From Acidobacteriota bacterium (GTDB taxonomy: Bacteria > Acidobacteriota > Thermoanaerobaculia > Gp7-AA8), in assembly GCA_019244185.1 (NCBI GenBank), contig JAFATB010000025.1:124001-188000 (forward strand): 64,000 bases of DNA, in the 5' to 3' direction. Within the stretch, counting starts at the first letter, position 1. Every line of letters begins with the position of its first letter. The notes beneath the pieces were generated by a model. That model searched no databases and had not been told where the DNA came from. It was given only the letters and a program-made list of their open reading frames with translations. The translations under genes and the position numbers were made by a program. Below are positions 43,823 to 51,952 of the stretch, one piece after another.

Positions 43823-44614
43823 ATGCTCCCGTACGTGTTCTCGGTTTCGCTGGTGCTCATCGCCTGGCTCGCGGTCGTCACGCTGAACGAGACGCGCGGC
43901 CTGCTGCGCTGCGATCGCTTCCCGAACGACGTCGTGAAGTGGATCGCCTACGTCTGGCTCGGCGCGTTCATGCTGCTGCTGGCGACGCTCGTCACGGGCG
44001 CGGCGCGGCATCCGGCCACGACGAAGCAGCTCGCCTCGACGCCGTTCTACCAGGTCTTCGCGCTGCACGCGCTGCTCGTGATCTTTCTCCTCGGCTGGTG
44101 GCTGATGACGAACCGTCCGCCGCTGCGCGAGTTCCTGAACATCCGCCACGAACGCCCCGCGGAAGTGGTCGCCATCGGCGTGAGCGTCGGAGTCGGCGGC
44201 TGGATCGTGACGCTGATGCTGGCGCTGCTCATCGCGCTCATCCTGCGCTTCGCCGGCGCGCTCGACGAACAGGCACAGCCGCCGGCGATGATCGGCTTCA
44301 TGGCCGCGATGCCGCTGTGGAAGAAAGCGCTGATCGTGCTTTCGGCGATGACCATCGAAGAGGCATTCTTCCGCTCGTTCCTGCAGAAGCGCATCGGCCT
44401 CATCGCCTCGACGCTGCTCTTCGCGCTCGCGCACTTCACGTACGGCAATCCGCTGCTGCTGATCGGCGTCGCCATCATCTCGCTGATCATCGGCTTCACG
44501 TTCTATCGCACGAAGAACGTGCTGCCCGGCGTCATCGCGCACGGCGTCTTCGACGCGGTGCAGCTCTTCATCATCGTGCCGATCGCCTACCGGATGATCG
44601 GCGCCGGAGCGTGA
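43823..44614 (+). CDS. CPBP-family intramembrane metalloprotease
   Basis: The 263-residue membrane protein has the three CPBP/Abi motifs near its end: the double-glutamate motif MTIEEAFFRSFLQKRI, the histidine motif FALAHFTYGNP, and a second histidine in VIAHGVFDAVQ. CPBP proteases (Rce1-like) cleave within the membrane; bacterial members serve in peptide maturation, immunity or unknown tasks. About eight spans can be seen. The neighbours give no substrate clue. Confidence 0.87.
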   Translation: MLPYVFSVSLVLIAWLAVVTLNETRGLLRCDRFPNDVVKWIAYVWLGAFMLLLATLVTGAARHPATTKQLASTPFYQVFALHALLVIFLLGWWLMTNRPPLREFLNIRHERPAEVVAIGVSVGVGGWIVTLMLALLIALILRFAGALDEQAQPPAMIGFMAAMPLWKKALIVLSAMTIEEAFFRSFLQKRIGLIASTLLFALAHFTYGNPLLLIGVAIISLIIGFTFYRTKNVLPGVIAHGVFDAVQLFIIVPIAYRMIGAGA

Positions 44615-44621
44615 CGAGAGC

Positions 44622-45152
44622 GTGACCACATCCGCGTACGCCGAGGTCGTGCAGTTGCTCGAGGGCGACACGCCGATCGCGAGGGACGACGTGCGGCGGT
44701 GGATCGAGACCGGCGACCTGCTGACGTGGAGCGCGGTGTACGAGTTGACGCGCACGGAATGGTCGCGCATCACACCCGAGATTCCCACCGAGGAACAGAT
44801 CGGGTTCATGCGGCGGTATCTGTTGCGCTGCATCGAAGAGAATCCGACGCCCGGCCATTACCTGCACGGTGGCTTCCAGGCGGCGTGGGAGCTCGCCGCG
44901 TCGCTCAAGCATTGGCGGCGTCTCGAAGCGAAGCGCCAGGGGGCGCTCCTTCGCGGCGTCGCGGTCGACCTCGAGAAAGCGTACCGGCGCGCCGATGCGG
45001 CGACGCAGAACCGCATCCTGTGCGGCGTGCTCGAACACGCGTTCGAAGATCCCGCGCTGCGTCCGTACTTCAGCAGCTGGGAGCGCGATCCGGAACTCCG
45101 CGAGATCTACCGGCTCGCCCTCGAATGGGGCGCGGCGCACGAAGACCGCTGA
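44622..45152 (+). CDS. Helical protein of unknown function
   Basis: The 176-residue protein starts at a GTG 7 bases after the CPBP gene. It is helical and soluble, with WSAVYELTRTEWSRITPEIP, IGFMRRYLLRCIEENPTPG and YFSSWERDPELREIYRLALE as its most marked stretches. I do not recognise a family. Tight spacing suggests co-transcription with the protease gene. It is convergent with the TPR-AIM24 gene. Confidence 0.65.
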   Translation: MTTSAYAEVVQLLEGDTPIARDDVRRWIETGDLLTWSAVYELTRTEWSRITPEIPTEEQIGFMRRYLLRCIEENPTPGHYLHGGFQAAWELAASLKHWRRLEAKRQGALLRGVAVDLEKAYRRADAATQNRILCGVLEHAFEDPALRPYFSSWERDPELREIYRLALEWGAAHEDR

Positions 45153-45158
45153 GCGGGG

Positions 45159-46583
45159 TTACTGCTCGCTGACCACGACGCCGTCGCCTTCGAAGCGGAT
45201 CTTGAAGCCGGGCGGCGTACCTTCCGCGGCCTCGATCATCACGTTCTCGAGCGACTTGTCGTCGACGACCGTGGCGATGAGATTGCCGGTCCACGCCACG
45301 AGCGCGTTCGAGGAGATCGACAGCGGATACTCACGCGTCACGCGCAGCGTCAGCGGCTCGATCGACGTCGAGATCGCGAGCGAGCCCTTGCCGAAGATCT
45401 TCACCGTATCGATCTTGCGCTGATACGACGCATCGTAGATCGGCTCGACGCGATACGTGAGCGAGTCTTCGAGTGCGAGGAGATTGCTGCCCTCGATGTA
45501 GATGAACTCGTCGTTGAGATCGAGGAGGAACGTCTTGCGCCCTTTCTCGTAGACGAAGATCTTCCCCTGTCCGACGGCCTTCACGAGCGTCTGCGCGGTC
45601 GTACCGACGAGCGCGGATTCGGCCACGAACTTGAGGTTGCCGGAGTAGCTCGACACCGTGCCGCGCTTCACGTGCACGCTGCGCGCGAAGTTGATCTCGA
45701 GGAAGCCGTTCTCGTGCAGCGCGAAAGTCTTCGACGCGCCTTCGATCTTGCGCGCGACGTCGATGTGCTTCGCCTCGACGTGCTGCGGCTCGTCGACGGC
45801 GTCCTGCAGCTTGCGCGCGGCGGTGATCGCGGCGGGATCCTGTACGGCCGGAACGGGCTCGGTGATCGGATTGCTGCGCGGCTTCGGCGGCAGCGCGACC
45901 GTCTGCGTGACGACGGGCGTCTGCGGCAGCGTTGGCGTCGGCACCATGCCCGGTTGCGTGTGCGTCGGGATCGACGCCGTATCGTCGTTCGTCAGCGCGC
46001 GGACTTTTTGTGTCGTGCTTTGCGTCACGCTCGGCGCTTTCGGCGGAGCGGGTGGCGGAGCCGCAGGCGCGGCAGCCGGCGGCGGCGCGGCGGGTCGCGA
46101 CGTCGGGCGCATCTCCGCTTCGACTTCGCGCATCAGCTTGTCCGCGCCGGCGAACTTCAGGTGCTCGAGCGCGAGGCCGAACTTCTTCTTCTGGCGATAG
46201 AGCAGGCCGAGGTAGAGGTGCGACTTCGCGTAATTCGGACGCAGCTCGATCGCGCGGCTGAGGAACTGTTCGGCGTCGTCGAGCTTTCCCTGCTTGAAGA
46301 GGATCAGGCCGAGGTTCGAGTGCAGGATGAAGACATTCGGATTCTCGGTGATGAGCCTCCGGTAAATGACCTCGGCTTCCGGAAACGCGTTCGTCTTGAA
46401 GTAGACCAGGCCGAGAAGGTTGAGCACGTCGGCGTCGTCGGGGCGCAGGCGCTGCGCCGCTTCGAGCTCGCGGCGCGCTTCCGCGTAGCGTCCCTCCTGG
46501 AAAGCCTCGCGGCCACGGTTGTAATGCAGGAGGAAAACGCCCTGATCGAAAGGCGGCGCGACTGCCGGTTCACGCTCAGGCAT
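45159..46583 (-). CDS. TPR protein with AIM24-like C-terminal domain
   Basis: The 474-residue protein has three to four TPR units at about residues 15-145 (GREAFQEGRYAEARRELEAA, NLGLILFKQGKLDDAEQFLS), a Pro/Ala/Thr-rich linker (about 160-265), and a C-terminal beta domain (about 285-474). The latter, with FLEINFARSVHVKRGTVSSY, FVYEKGRKTFLLDL and YIEGSNLLALEDSL, resembles the AIM24/TerD-like beta-helical family, whose molecular role is unclear. It lies 21 bases downstream of a lytic transglycosylase gene in the same direction. Confidence 0.72.
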   Translation of the reverse strand: MPEREPAVAPPFDQGVFLLHYNRGREAFQEGRYAEARRELEAAQRLRPDDADVLNLLGLVYFKTNAFPEAEVIYRRLITENPNVFILHSNLGLILFKQGKLDDAEQFLSRAIELRPNYAKSHLYLGLLYRQKKKFGLALEHLKFAGADKLMREVEAEMRPTSRPAAPPPAAAPAAPPPAPPKAPSVTQSTTQKVRALTNDDTASIPTHTQPGMVPTPTLPQTPVVTQTVALPPKPRSNPITEPVPAVQDPAAITAARKLQDAVDEPQHVEAKHIDVARKIEGASKTFALHENGFLEINFARSVHVKRGTVSSYSGNLKFVAESALVGTTAQTLVKAVGQGKIFVYEKGRKTFLLDLNDEFIYIEGSNLLALEDSLTYRVEPIYDASYQRKIDTVKIFGKGSLAISTSIEPLTLRVTREYPLSISSNALVAWTGNLIATVVDDKSLENVMIEAAEGTPPGFKIRFEGDGVVVSEQ

Positions 46584-46604
46584 GTGCGAGCGCGATTCTA
46601 CAGC

Positions 46605-47294
46605 CTAATGCGTACCGAGATATTTCATCCCCGGAATGAGCGCCGGCACCATCGACTGCATGAACTGCGCGCCGAAGCCCCCTTTGAGCTTCGGTCCGCC
46701 GCGGCGTGCGGCGAAGATCACCGCGCGGTCCGACGAAGCGCCGTACGGCTTGCCGGAGTACACCGTCATCGCGCGGCGCACGTACTCGGTCGTCTCCGCG
46801 TACGGCGGCACGCCGCCGTACTTCAGCACCGCGCCTTCGCCGGCGTTGTACGCGGCGAGCACGCGCGGCAGGTCTTCGCGGAAGAGCTCCATGAGATACG
46901 AGAGGTACTGCACGCCGCCGGAGATGTTCTGCTCGGGATCGTGGATACGCGAGACGCCAAAACGCCGCGCCGTCTCCGGCATCAGCTGCATCAGTCCGCG
47001 CGCGCCTTTGTGCGAGACGCACTGCGGATCGAAATCGGATTCCACCTGAATCACCGCGCGCACCAGCGTCGCATCGACGTTGTACTGATCGGCGTAGCGC
47101 TGGATGATCTTGTCGAACTTCGAATGCCGGTCATGGCGTGCGGCGAGCCAGTGCAGATCGGAGAGATGCGGGTTCGTCGAGCCGCCGACGTTGTAGATCA
47201 CCTTCGAGCCGTCGGCCTTGATGCCGAGGCGAACGTCGGCGCCGACGGATGCGGCGAGCAGTGCGCTGCAGGCGATGGCGGCGATGACGCGCAT
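46605..47294 (-). CDS. Lytic transglycosylase (SLT domain)
   Basis: The 229-residue protein has a signal peptide (MRVIAAIACSALLAASVGA), a short domain resembling DUF4124 (DVRLGIKADGSKVIYNVGG), and an SLT domain at about residues 70-190. The catalytic Glu is in VIQVESDFDPQCVS, followed by GARGLMQLMPETARRFGV, NISGGVQYLSYLM and VLAAYNAGEGAVLKYGG. It cleaves peptidoglycan glycan strands in the periplasm. The ATG at 47294 is chosen by its signal peptide; an earlier in-frame ATG at 47330 is less likely. Confidence 0.9.
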   Translation of the reverse strand: MRVIAAIACSALLAASVGADVRLGIKADGSKVIYNVGGSTNPHLSDLHWLAARHDRHSKFDKIIQRYADQYNVDATLVRAVIQVESDFDPQCVSHKGARGLMQLMPETARRFGVSRIHDPEQNISGGVQYLSYLMELFREDLPRVLAAYNAGEGAVLKYGGVPPYAETTEYVRRAMTVYSGKPYGASSDRAVIFAARRGGPKLKGGFGAQFMQSMVPALIPGMKYLGTH

Positions 47295-47328
47295 TGCCGA
47301 AGATCGTACCACGGCGGAAAATGGCGCC

Positions 47329-47649
47329 ATGTCGTTCCGCCCGATGCAGGATGAAGTCGACGCGTGGATCTCGCAGTTCGAGGAAGGCTACTTCCCGCCG
47401 CTGCCGATGCTCGCGCGTCTCACCGAGGAAGTCGGCGAGCTCGCGCGCGCGCTGATGCATTACTACGGCGGCAAAAAGCCGAAGGAAGGTGAAGCGCACG
47501 GCGACGTCGGCGAGGAAATCGTCGACGCGATCTTCGTCCTCATCTGCCTCGCGAACTCGCTGAACATCGACCTCGATGCGCGCTTCGCGCAGATGATGGA
47601 GAAGTACCGCACGCGCGACGCGGAGCGCTGGACGAAGAAGCGCGTCTGA
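47329..47649 (+). CDS. MazG-like nucleotide pyrophosphohydrolase
   Basis: The 106-residue protein has the all-alpha NTP pyrophosphatase pattern: LPMLARLTEEVGELARALMH carries the first acidic pair, and GEEIVDAIFVLICLANSLNI the second (Glu-Glu-x-x-Asp). Such small MazG/YpjD-type enzymes hydrolyse non-canonical or excess NTPs to NMP and pyrophosphate. It is divergent from the transglycosylase gene with 34 bases between starts. Confidence 0.87.
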   Translation: MSFRPMQDEVDAWISQFEEGYFPPLPMLARLTEEVGELARALMHYYGGKKPKEGEAHGDVGEEIVDAIFVLICLANSLNIDLDARFAQMMEKYRTRDAERWTKKRV

Positions 47650-47650
47650 C

Positions 47651-47671
47651 GGAAAACCGCGAGTTTTCTCC
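47651..47671 (+). terminator. Short hairpin after the MazG-like gene
   Basis: GGAAAAC, a loop CGCGA, and GTTTTC-T-CC form an 8-bp stem with one bulge, starting one base after the stop codon. There is no U tract. It lies just upstream of the likely promoter of the AraC-type gene. Confidence 0.4.
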
Positions 47672-47690
47672 GAATCTCGTGGATTTGCGC

Positions 47691-47759
47691 TATCATCCTT
47701 CCATCCAAAAAACAGTTGTACTGCTCGCACCGCCGGCGCACGCCGGGGCCGAAGCGAGC
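47691..47759 (+). promoter_or_regulatory. Likely promoter and folded leader of the AraC-type gene
   Basis: TATCAT at 47691-47696 is a plausible -10; no good -35 is seen. CAGT-TGT-ACTG (47713-47723) is a small dyad. The leader can fold: GCTCGC at 47723-47728 pairs with GCGAGC at 47754-47759, enclosing CCGGCG/CGCCGG (47733-47746). AAGGAG at 47781-47786 is outside the fold and serves the ATG at 47794. Confidence 0.35.
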
Positions 47760-47793
47760 ATTCACCGGTCGACGCTGACCAAGGAGACCTTCG

Positions 47794-48165
47794 ATGGACG
47801 GCTTGCTGCGAGCGCTGATCAAGACCGTGCGCCGCCGTCTGCGCGCGGACGAGGAAGTGACGGTGGAAGCCGTCACGAAAGAACTGGGCTACACGCGGCA
47901 GTACATCTCGGGCCGCTTCCATCGCACGACCGGTCGCCTGCTCAGCCAGTTCCTCAAAGAGAAGCGACTCGAGAAAGCGGCGCGGCTGCTGAAAGCCGGC
48001 AACGTCCGCGTCTCGCAGGTCGCGCGCCGCTGCGGCTTCGATTCGGAGAACTACTTCCGCCAGCAGTTCCGCCTGCGCTACGGGATGTCGCCGCGCCAGT
48101 TCCGGACGAGCGGCACGTTGCGCGCGGCACCGCGGCGGATGCCGATCGCGATGGCTACTGCGTGA
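47794..48165 (+). CDS. Stand-alone AraC-type DNA-binding domain
   Basis: The 123-residue protein is essentially one AraC/XylS double helix-turn-helix. The first helix-turn-helix is VTVEAVTKELGYTRQYISGR, the second VSQVARRCGFDSENYFRQQF, and the family end RLRYGMSPRQFRTS is intact. There is no sensor domain, so it would act like MarA/SoxS, controlled by its own level. The ATG has AAGGAG 7 bases upstream. Its last 11 bases overlap the end of the convergent gene. Confidence 0.85.
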   Translation: MDGLLRALIKTVRRRLRADEEVTVEAVTKELGYTRQYISGRFHRTTGRLLSQFLKEKRLEKAARLLKAGNVRVSQVARRCGFDSENYFRQQFRLRYGMSPRQFRTSGTLRAAPRRMPIAMATA

Positions 48166-48772
48166 CGCGCAGCGGCACGTCGAAGGCCGCCTCGATCCAC
48201 AGATAGCGCAGCGTGTTCGCGTCGTGCGCGCGCGTGCCGAGCGCGTAGCGCAGAAACAACAGCGTGCGCCGCAACGCGGAATGCGGCGCCGCCCGCTCGG
48301 CGAGATGGGCACGATGCTCGTCCGCCGTCGCGAACGTCACCGAGCGCAGCGGATGCGCGAGCCGCACGACGCTCCCCTGCACCGTCACCTCATCCCACTG
48401 CCCTTTGTTCGCGTGACGCAGATAGTTGCGGCGATGGAAGAAGCGCACTTCGCCGTCATCGGCGCCGACGTGCAGCGGCTTCCCCGCGTAAATCGGCAGC
48501 GCGCGAATGCGAAAGCCGCGCGCCTTCGCCGCGCTCGCCGCGTCGAAGAGCTCCTGCGCCAGCGCGTCGTCGACGGTCTCACGCTCGCGCACGATCAGGA
48601 TCCAGTCCGCGCTCGCGGCGTCCACCGCACGATTGAACTCCGCGCGATGCTTCGAAAGCGCGTCGCGCGGCGGGATGTCGAGCACGAGCTGTTCGACATG
48701 CTCGAAGCGCGTCGTCAGCGCCTGCAACTCCTCGGCATGCACATGGCCGAGGGCGATGATCGAGAGACGCAC
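48155..48772 (-). CDS. Possible GT2-type glycosyltransferase
   Basis: The 205-residue protein opens with a Rossmann-like strand (MRLSIIALGHVHAEELQALT). It has ASADWILIVRERETVDDALA where GT2 enzymes such as WaaE carry their Asp-rich motif, and later VRFFHRRNYLRHANKGQWDE, an arrangement also seen in WaaE-like enzymes. The canonical DxD is not clear here, so activity is uncertain. It follows ymdB by 14 bases and is the last gene of the zapA-rny-ymdB run. Confidence 0.5.
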   Translation of the reverse strand: MRLSIIALGHVHAEELQALTTRFEHVEQLVLDIPPRDALSKHRAEFNRAVDAASADWILIVRERETVDDALAQELFDAASAAKARGFRIRALPIYAGKPLHVGADDGEVRFFHRRNYLRHANKGQWDEVTVQGSVVRLAHPLRSVTFATADEHRAHLAERAAPHSALRRTLLFLRYALGTRAHDANTLRYLWIEAAFDVPLRVTQ

Positions 48773-48786
48773 GGCCGCAACGCGCC

Positions 48787-49575
48787 TTAGTCGCCGACGT
48801 CTTCGCGCACGCGCACGATGCGCACCGCGCGTCCGGTCGTCTCGTCGACCTCGATGAGCACGCCGGAGAGGCGGATGTCGCGCTTCGCGACCTCGAGCTT
48901 GCGCGGCGTGTTCATGAGAAACCGATGCAGCGCCTCGTCGGGACGAAAGCCGATCACCGAGTCGTACGCGCCGGTCATGCCGACGTCCGTCTGATACGCG
49001 GTGCCGTTCGGCAGGATGCGCTCGTCCGCCGTCGGCACGTGCGTGTGCGTGCCGACGACGGCGGAGACGCGACCGTCGAGATAGCGGCCGAACGCCTGCT
49101 TCTCCGACGACGCCTCGCCGTGGATGTCGACGATGATCACCTTCGCCGCGCCGCCGAGCTCCGCGAGCTCGCGGTCGGCGCAGTAGAACGGGTTGTCGAT
49201 CGGCGGCATGAACACGTTGCCCATGAACTGCAGCACCGCCACGTTCACGCCGCCCGCCGTCTGCCGCACGACTTTCCCCTTGCCCGGATTTCCGGCCGGA
49301 TAGTTCGCCGGCCGGATCACCTGCGGGTACTGGTCGTAGTTGTCGACGAAGTCCTTCTTGTCCCAGATGTGATTGCCCGACGTGTACGCGTTGATGGGCA
49401 GGTCCGACAGCTCTTCGATGATGGCCTCGGTCACGCCGAAGCCGCCCGCCGCGTTCTCGATGTTCACGATCGTGAAATCGACGCGCTCGCGGTCGACGAC
49501 CGTCTCGAGCTTCTGCCGCAGCGCACGGCGTCCCGGCTGCCCGACGACGTCACCGATGTAGAGGATGTTGACCAT
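48787..49575 (-). CDS. ymdB: YmdB-family metallophosphodiesterase
   Basis: The 262-residue protein matches the TIGR00282/YmdB family, which hydrolyses 2',3'-cyclic nucleotides and works with RNase Y in Bacillus. The dimetal site residues are visible in NILYIGDVVGQPGRRAL, VNIENAAGGFG, AYTSGNHIWDKKDF, IIVDIHGEASSEKQAFG and VVGTHTHVPTADERIL. It lies 3 bases after rny, the gene order usual for the pair. Confidence 0.95.
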   Translation of the reverse strand: MVNILYIGDVVGQPGRRALRQKLETVVDRERVDFTIVNIENAAGGFGVTEAIIEELSDLPINAYTSGNHIWDKKDFVDNYDQYPQVIRPANYPAGNPGKGKVVRQTAGGVNVAVLQFMGNVFMPPIDNPFYCADRELAELGGAAKVIIVDIHGEASSEKQAFGRYLDGRVSAVVGTHTHVPTADERILPNGTAYQTDVGMTGAYDSVIGFRPDEALHRFLMNTPRKLEVAKRDIRLSGVLIEVDETTGRAVRIVRVREDVGD

Positions 49576-49578
49576 GAA

Positions 49579-51150
49579 TTACTTCGCGTACTCCGTCGCG
49601 CGCATCTCGCGGATCACCGTGACTTTGATCTGTCCCGGGTACTGCAGCTCGGACTCGATCTTCCGCGCCACGTCCTTCGAGAGCCAGATCGACTGCTCGT
49701 CGGTGATCTTCTCCGAGTTCACGATGATGCGAAGCTCGCGCCCTGCCTGAATGGCGAAGCTCTTCGAGACGCCGTCCATCGAGTTCGCGATCGACTCGAG
49801 CCGTTCCAGACGATGCACGTAGTTCTCGAGAATCTCACGCCGCGCGCCGGGGCGTGCCGCGGAGAGCGCGTCGGCGGCGTTGACGAGCACGGCTTCGACC
49901 GTCGTCGGATCGTAGTCGCCGTGATGGCACTCCATCGCGTGGATGATCTCGCGCTTCTCGCCGTACTTGTCGAGCACCTGGCGGCCGAGCTCGAGATGCG
50001 TGCCTTCCATCTCGCGGTCGATCGCCTTGCCGATGTCGTGCAGTAGTCCGCCGCGCTTCGCGATGGTGTCGTTGACGCCGAGCTCCACGGCCATGAGCGC
50101 CGCGAGTTGCGCGACTTCGAGCGAATGCACGAGCACGTTCTGGCCGTACGACGTGCGGTAGCGCAGACGGCCGAGGAGCTTGAGGATCTCCGGATGGATG
50201 TCGGTGATGCCGAGCGAGAACGCCGCGGCCTCGCCCTCCTCGAAGAGCTTCTGGTCGAGCTCCTGCCGGACCTTGTCGACGAGCTCCTCGATGCGCGCAG
50301 GATGAATGCGGCCGTCCTGCATGAGGCGCTCGAGCGAAATGCGCGCGATCTCGCGGCGGATCGGATCGAAGCCGGAGAGGATGACCGCTTCCGGCGTGTC
50401 GTCGACGATGAGGTCGACGCCGGTCGCGAGCTCGAGCGCGCGGATGTTGCGTCCCTCGCGGCCGATGATGCGGCCCTTCATGTCTTCACTCGGTAGATCG
50501 ACGACGGAGACGGTGTTCTCGGCGACGTAATCCGAGGCCATGCGCTGGATGGCCATGCCGAGGATCTTCTTCGCCTTCTGGTTGCCGAGCTCCGTGGCCT
50601 CGCTCTCGATGCGCTTGATGATGTTCGCGGCTTCGAGCTTCGCTTCGTTCTCGATGCCGCGGATCAGCTCGCGCTTGGCCTCGTCGACGGTGAGGCCGGC
50701 CACTTGTTCGAGGCGGTGGCGCTGCGCTTCGACGAGCTCGTCGAGCTCTGTCTCGCGCGCTTCGACGCGCTTTTCGCGGTCGCCGAGGCTGCGGTCGCGC
50801 TTCTCGACTTCCGTGATGCGGCTGTCGATCTGCTGCGTTTTCTTGTCGAGGCTTTCTTCTTTCTGCTGCAGGCGCCGTTCGACCGACTTGATTTCGTCGC
50901 GGCGCTGCTGCGCCTGCTTGTCGAACTCCGAGCGCATCTGGAGGAGTTTTTCCTTCGCCTCCAGATTGGCTTCTTTGACGCGCGCCTCGGCCTGCTTCTT
51001 CGCGTCGTCGACGATGCGGTCCGCGGTGCGGCGCGCTTCTTCGAGCTGCGCCTCCGCGCGCTTGCGGTAGATGGCTGACCAGACGGCAGCCAACACGACG
51101 GCGAGGACGATTCCTACGCCGATCGCGATCAAGACCTGGATGATGTTCAT
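49579..51150 (-). CDS. rny: Ribonuclease Y
   Basis: The 523-residue endoribonuclease starts mRNA decay from the membrane. An N-terminal span (IIQVLIAIGVGIVLAVVLAA) is followed by a long coiled coil (about 30-200), a KH domain (DMKGRIIGREGRNIRALELA) and an HD domain (VLVHSLEVAQLAALMAVEL, GGLLHDIGKAIDREMEGTH). The ATG at 51150 has GGAGG 4 bases upstream. That ribosome site is part of a hairpin (51152-51173), so translation may be regulated by leader folding. Confidence 0.96.
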   Translation of the reverse strand: MNIIQVLIAIGVGIVLAVVLAAVWSAIYRKRAEAQLEEARRTADRIVDDAKKQAEARVKEANLEAKEKLLQMRSEFDKQAQQRRDEIKSVERRLQQKEESLDKKTQQIDSRITEVEKRDRSLGDREKRVEARETELDELVEAQRHRLEQVAGLTVDEAKRELIRGIENEAKLEAANIIKRIESEATELGNQKAKKILGMAIQRMASDYVAENTVSVVDLPSEDMKGRIIGREGRNIRALELATGVDLIVDDTPEAVILSGFDPIRREIARISLERLMQDGRIHPARIEELVDKVRQELDQKLFEEGEAAAFSLGITDIHPEILKLLGRLRYRTSYGQNVLVHSLEVAQLAALMAVELGVNDTIAKRGGLLHDIGKAIDREMEGTHLELGRQVLDKYGEKREIIHAMECHHGDYDPTTVEAVLVNAADALSAARPGARREILENYVHRLERLESIANSMDGVSKSFAIQAGRELRIIVNSEKITDEQSIWLSKDVARKIESELQYPGQIKVTVIREMRATEYAK

Positions 51151-51151
51151 C

Positions 51152-51173
51152 AAACCTCCGCGTCGGGAGGCTT
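51152..51173 (-). promoter_or_regulatory. Hairpin masking the rny ribosome binding site
   Basis: On the minus strand AAGCCTCC (51173-51166), a 6-base loop and GGAGGTTT (51159-51152) form an 8-bp stem with one G-U pair. GGAGG is the only ribosome site for rny. The CCTCC arm could instead pair with GGAGGC at 51396-51391, the start of the 6S-like RNA. It could also serve as a weak terminator with its short T run. Confidence 0.55.
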
Positions 51174-51396
51174 GCGCTGAAGAGGAAAGATTTCGGAGTA
51201 CCCCGCCTGAGCCGTGTGGAGGATTCTTACCTGAACCTGTACATGACAGGTGGGCGCCCTACTCGTGCCGTTTTGGCTACCTTCTGAGGTCCCACTGCGG
51301 GACGAAGGCGTGCACGCGACCCGAGACGCGAGCTACCCGAGATAAGAAGTACGGTTCAAGTGCTAGATCGTGCATCACGAACTCTGCAGGGCCTCC
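51166..51396 (-). ncRNA. ssrS: Probable 6S RNA between zapA and rny
   Basis: The 270-base spacer holds no credible gene but folds extensively. GGAGGC (51396-51391) pairs with GCCTCC near 51171-51166; CTGCAGAG (51388-51381) pairs with CTCTTCAG (51184-51177) with one mismatch; ACTTGAACCGTAC (51361-51349) pairs with 51242-51229 with one bulge. The inner part has CCTTC-GTCCC/GGGAC-GAAGG and ACCTGT/ACAGGT hairpins. A 6S gene directly downstream of zapA is a known arrangement in many bacteria. 6S RNA mimics an open promoter and holds sigma-70 RNA polymerase. The length (about 210-230) is a little long, so the exact ends are uncertain. Confidence 0.55.
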
Positions 51397-51423
51397 GAAA
51401 CGATTACGACTACGTCAGTTTGC

Positions 51424-51726
51424 TCAGCCTATTACCTCGCTGAGACGATCTGATATTTCCTCTGTTCTCTCGATCCAAATTCCCGCGGCATCCTCCCGCT
51501 GTCTCCGGTATCTCGAGAACTCGTCGGCTATGTTGAGAGCCGCCAGGATGGCGATTTTCATCGGGTCGACCGTGGCAACCTGCGACGCGACCTCACGCAT
51601 CCGGGCATCGACAAACCGCGCAAGCTCCTCTAAATAGTCCGGGTTTCCCTCGCCGCGAACGTTGTACGTCTGACCGAAGATCTCGACGCCAGTCGAGGCG
51701 TTGGTCGAGTCGTATTTCGCGTCCAT
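51424..51726 (-). CDS. zapA: Cell division protein ZapA
   Basis: The 100-residue protein has the ZapA pattern: VEIFGQTYNVRGEGNPDYLE, ELARFVDARMREVASQVATV and DPMKIAILAALNIADEFSRY, then a short coiled coil. ZapA bundles FtsZ filaments at mid-cell. It is first in a minus-strand run with the probable 6S RNA, rny and ymdB. Confidence 0.92.
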   Translation of the reverse strand: MDAKYDSTNASTGVEIFGQTYNVRGEGNPDYLEELARFVDARMREVASQVATVDPMKIAILAALNIADEFSRYRRQREDAAGIWIERTEEISDRLSEVIG

Positions 51727-51753
51727 GGAGAAAGTTAACCCGAGACGGCGCGG

Positions 51754-51759
51754 ATTATA
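51754..51759 (-). promoter_or_regulatory. -10 box of the zapA promoter
   Basis: The minus strand reads TATAAT, a perfect -10, 28 bases before the zapA start. The best -35 at 16-base spacing is GTGAAC, a weak match. The leader would be about 20 bases. Confidence 0.5.
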
Positions 51760-51918
51760 GCAGGAGTCGCGCGCCGTTCACTCCGCACCGCTGCCGGACG
51801 CGCCGCGAGGGTCCGCGGCGTCTCGCCCTACGACATGAAAACGGCCGCCGGCGCCGCGCAATCGCGCCTAATGTGACCTCGTCCGCGCATGGTCTCAGGC
51901 ATAATCTCCCCATCTTGC

Positions 51919-51940
51919 TTACGCCCGATTACCGCCGTAA
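51919..51940. promoter_or_regulatory. Dyad upstream of imuA
   Basis: TTACG at 51919-51923 and CGTAA at 51936-51940 form an inverted repeat with a 12-base spacer, downstream of a possible -10 (CATAAT at 51900-51905). imu cassettes are normally LexA-controlled; this does not match a LexA box I know, so it is only a candidate operator. Confidence 0.3.
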
Positions 51941-51952
51941 CTTATGGGAGTC

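Noticed and set aside
51071..51637. A plus-strand frame across the zapA-rny spacer
   Set aside because: It crosses from rny through the 6S-like RNA into zapA on the opposite strand and has no protein features.
51727..51943. Possible extra small gene between zapA and imuA
   Set aside because: No frame with a ribosome site or motif; the interval is explained by two divergent promoters and a GC-rich hairpin near 51795-51822.
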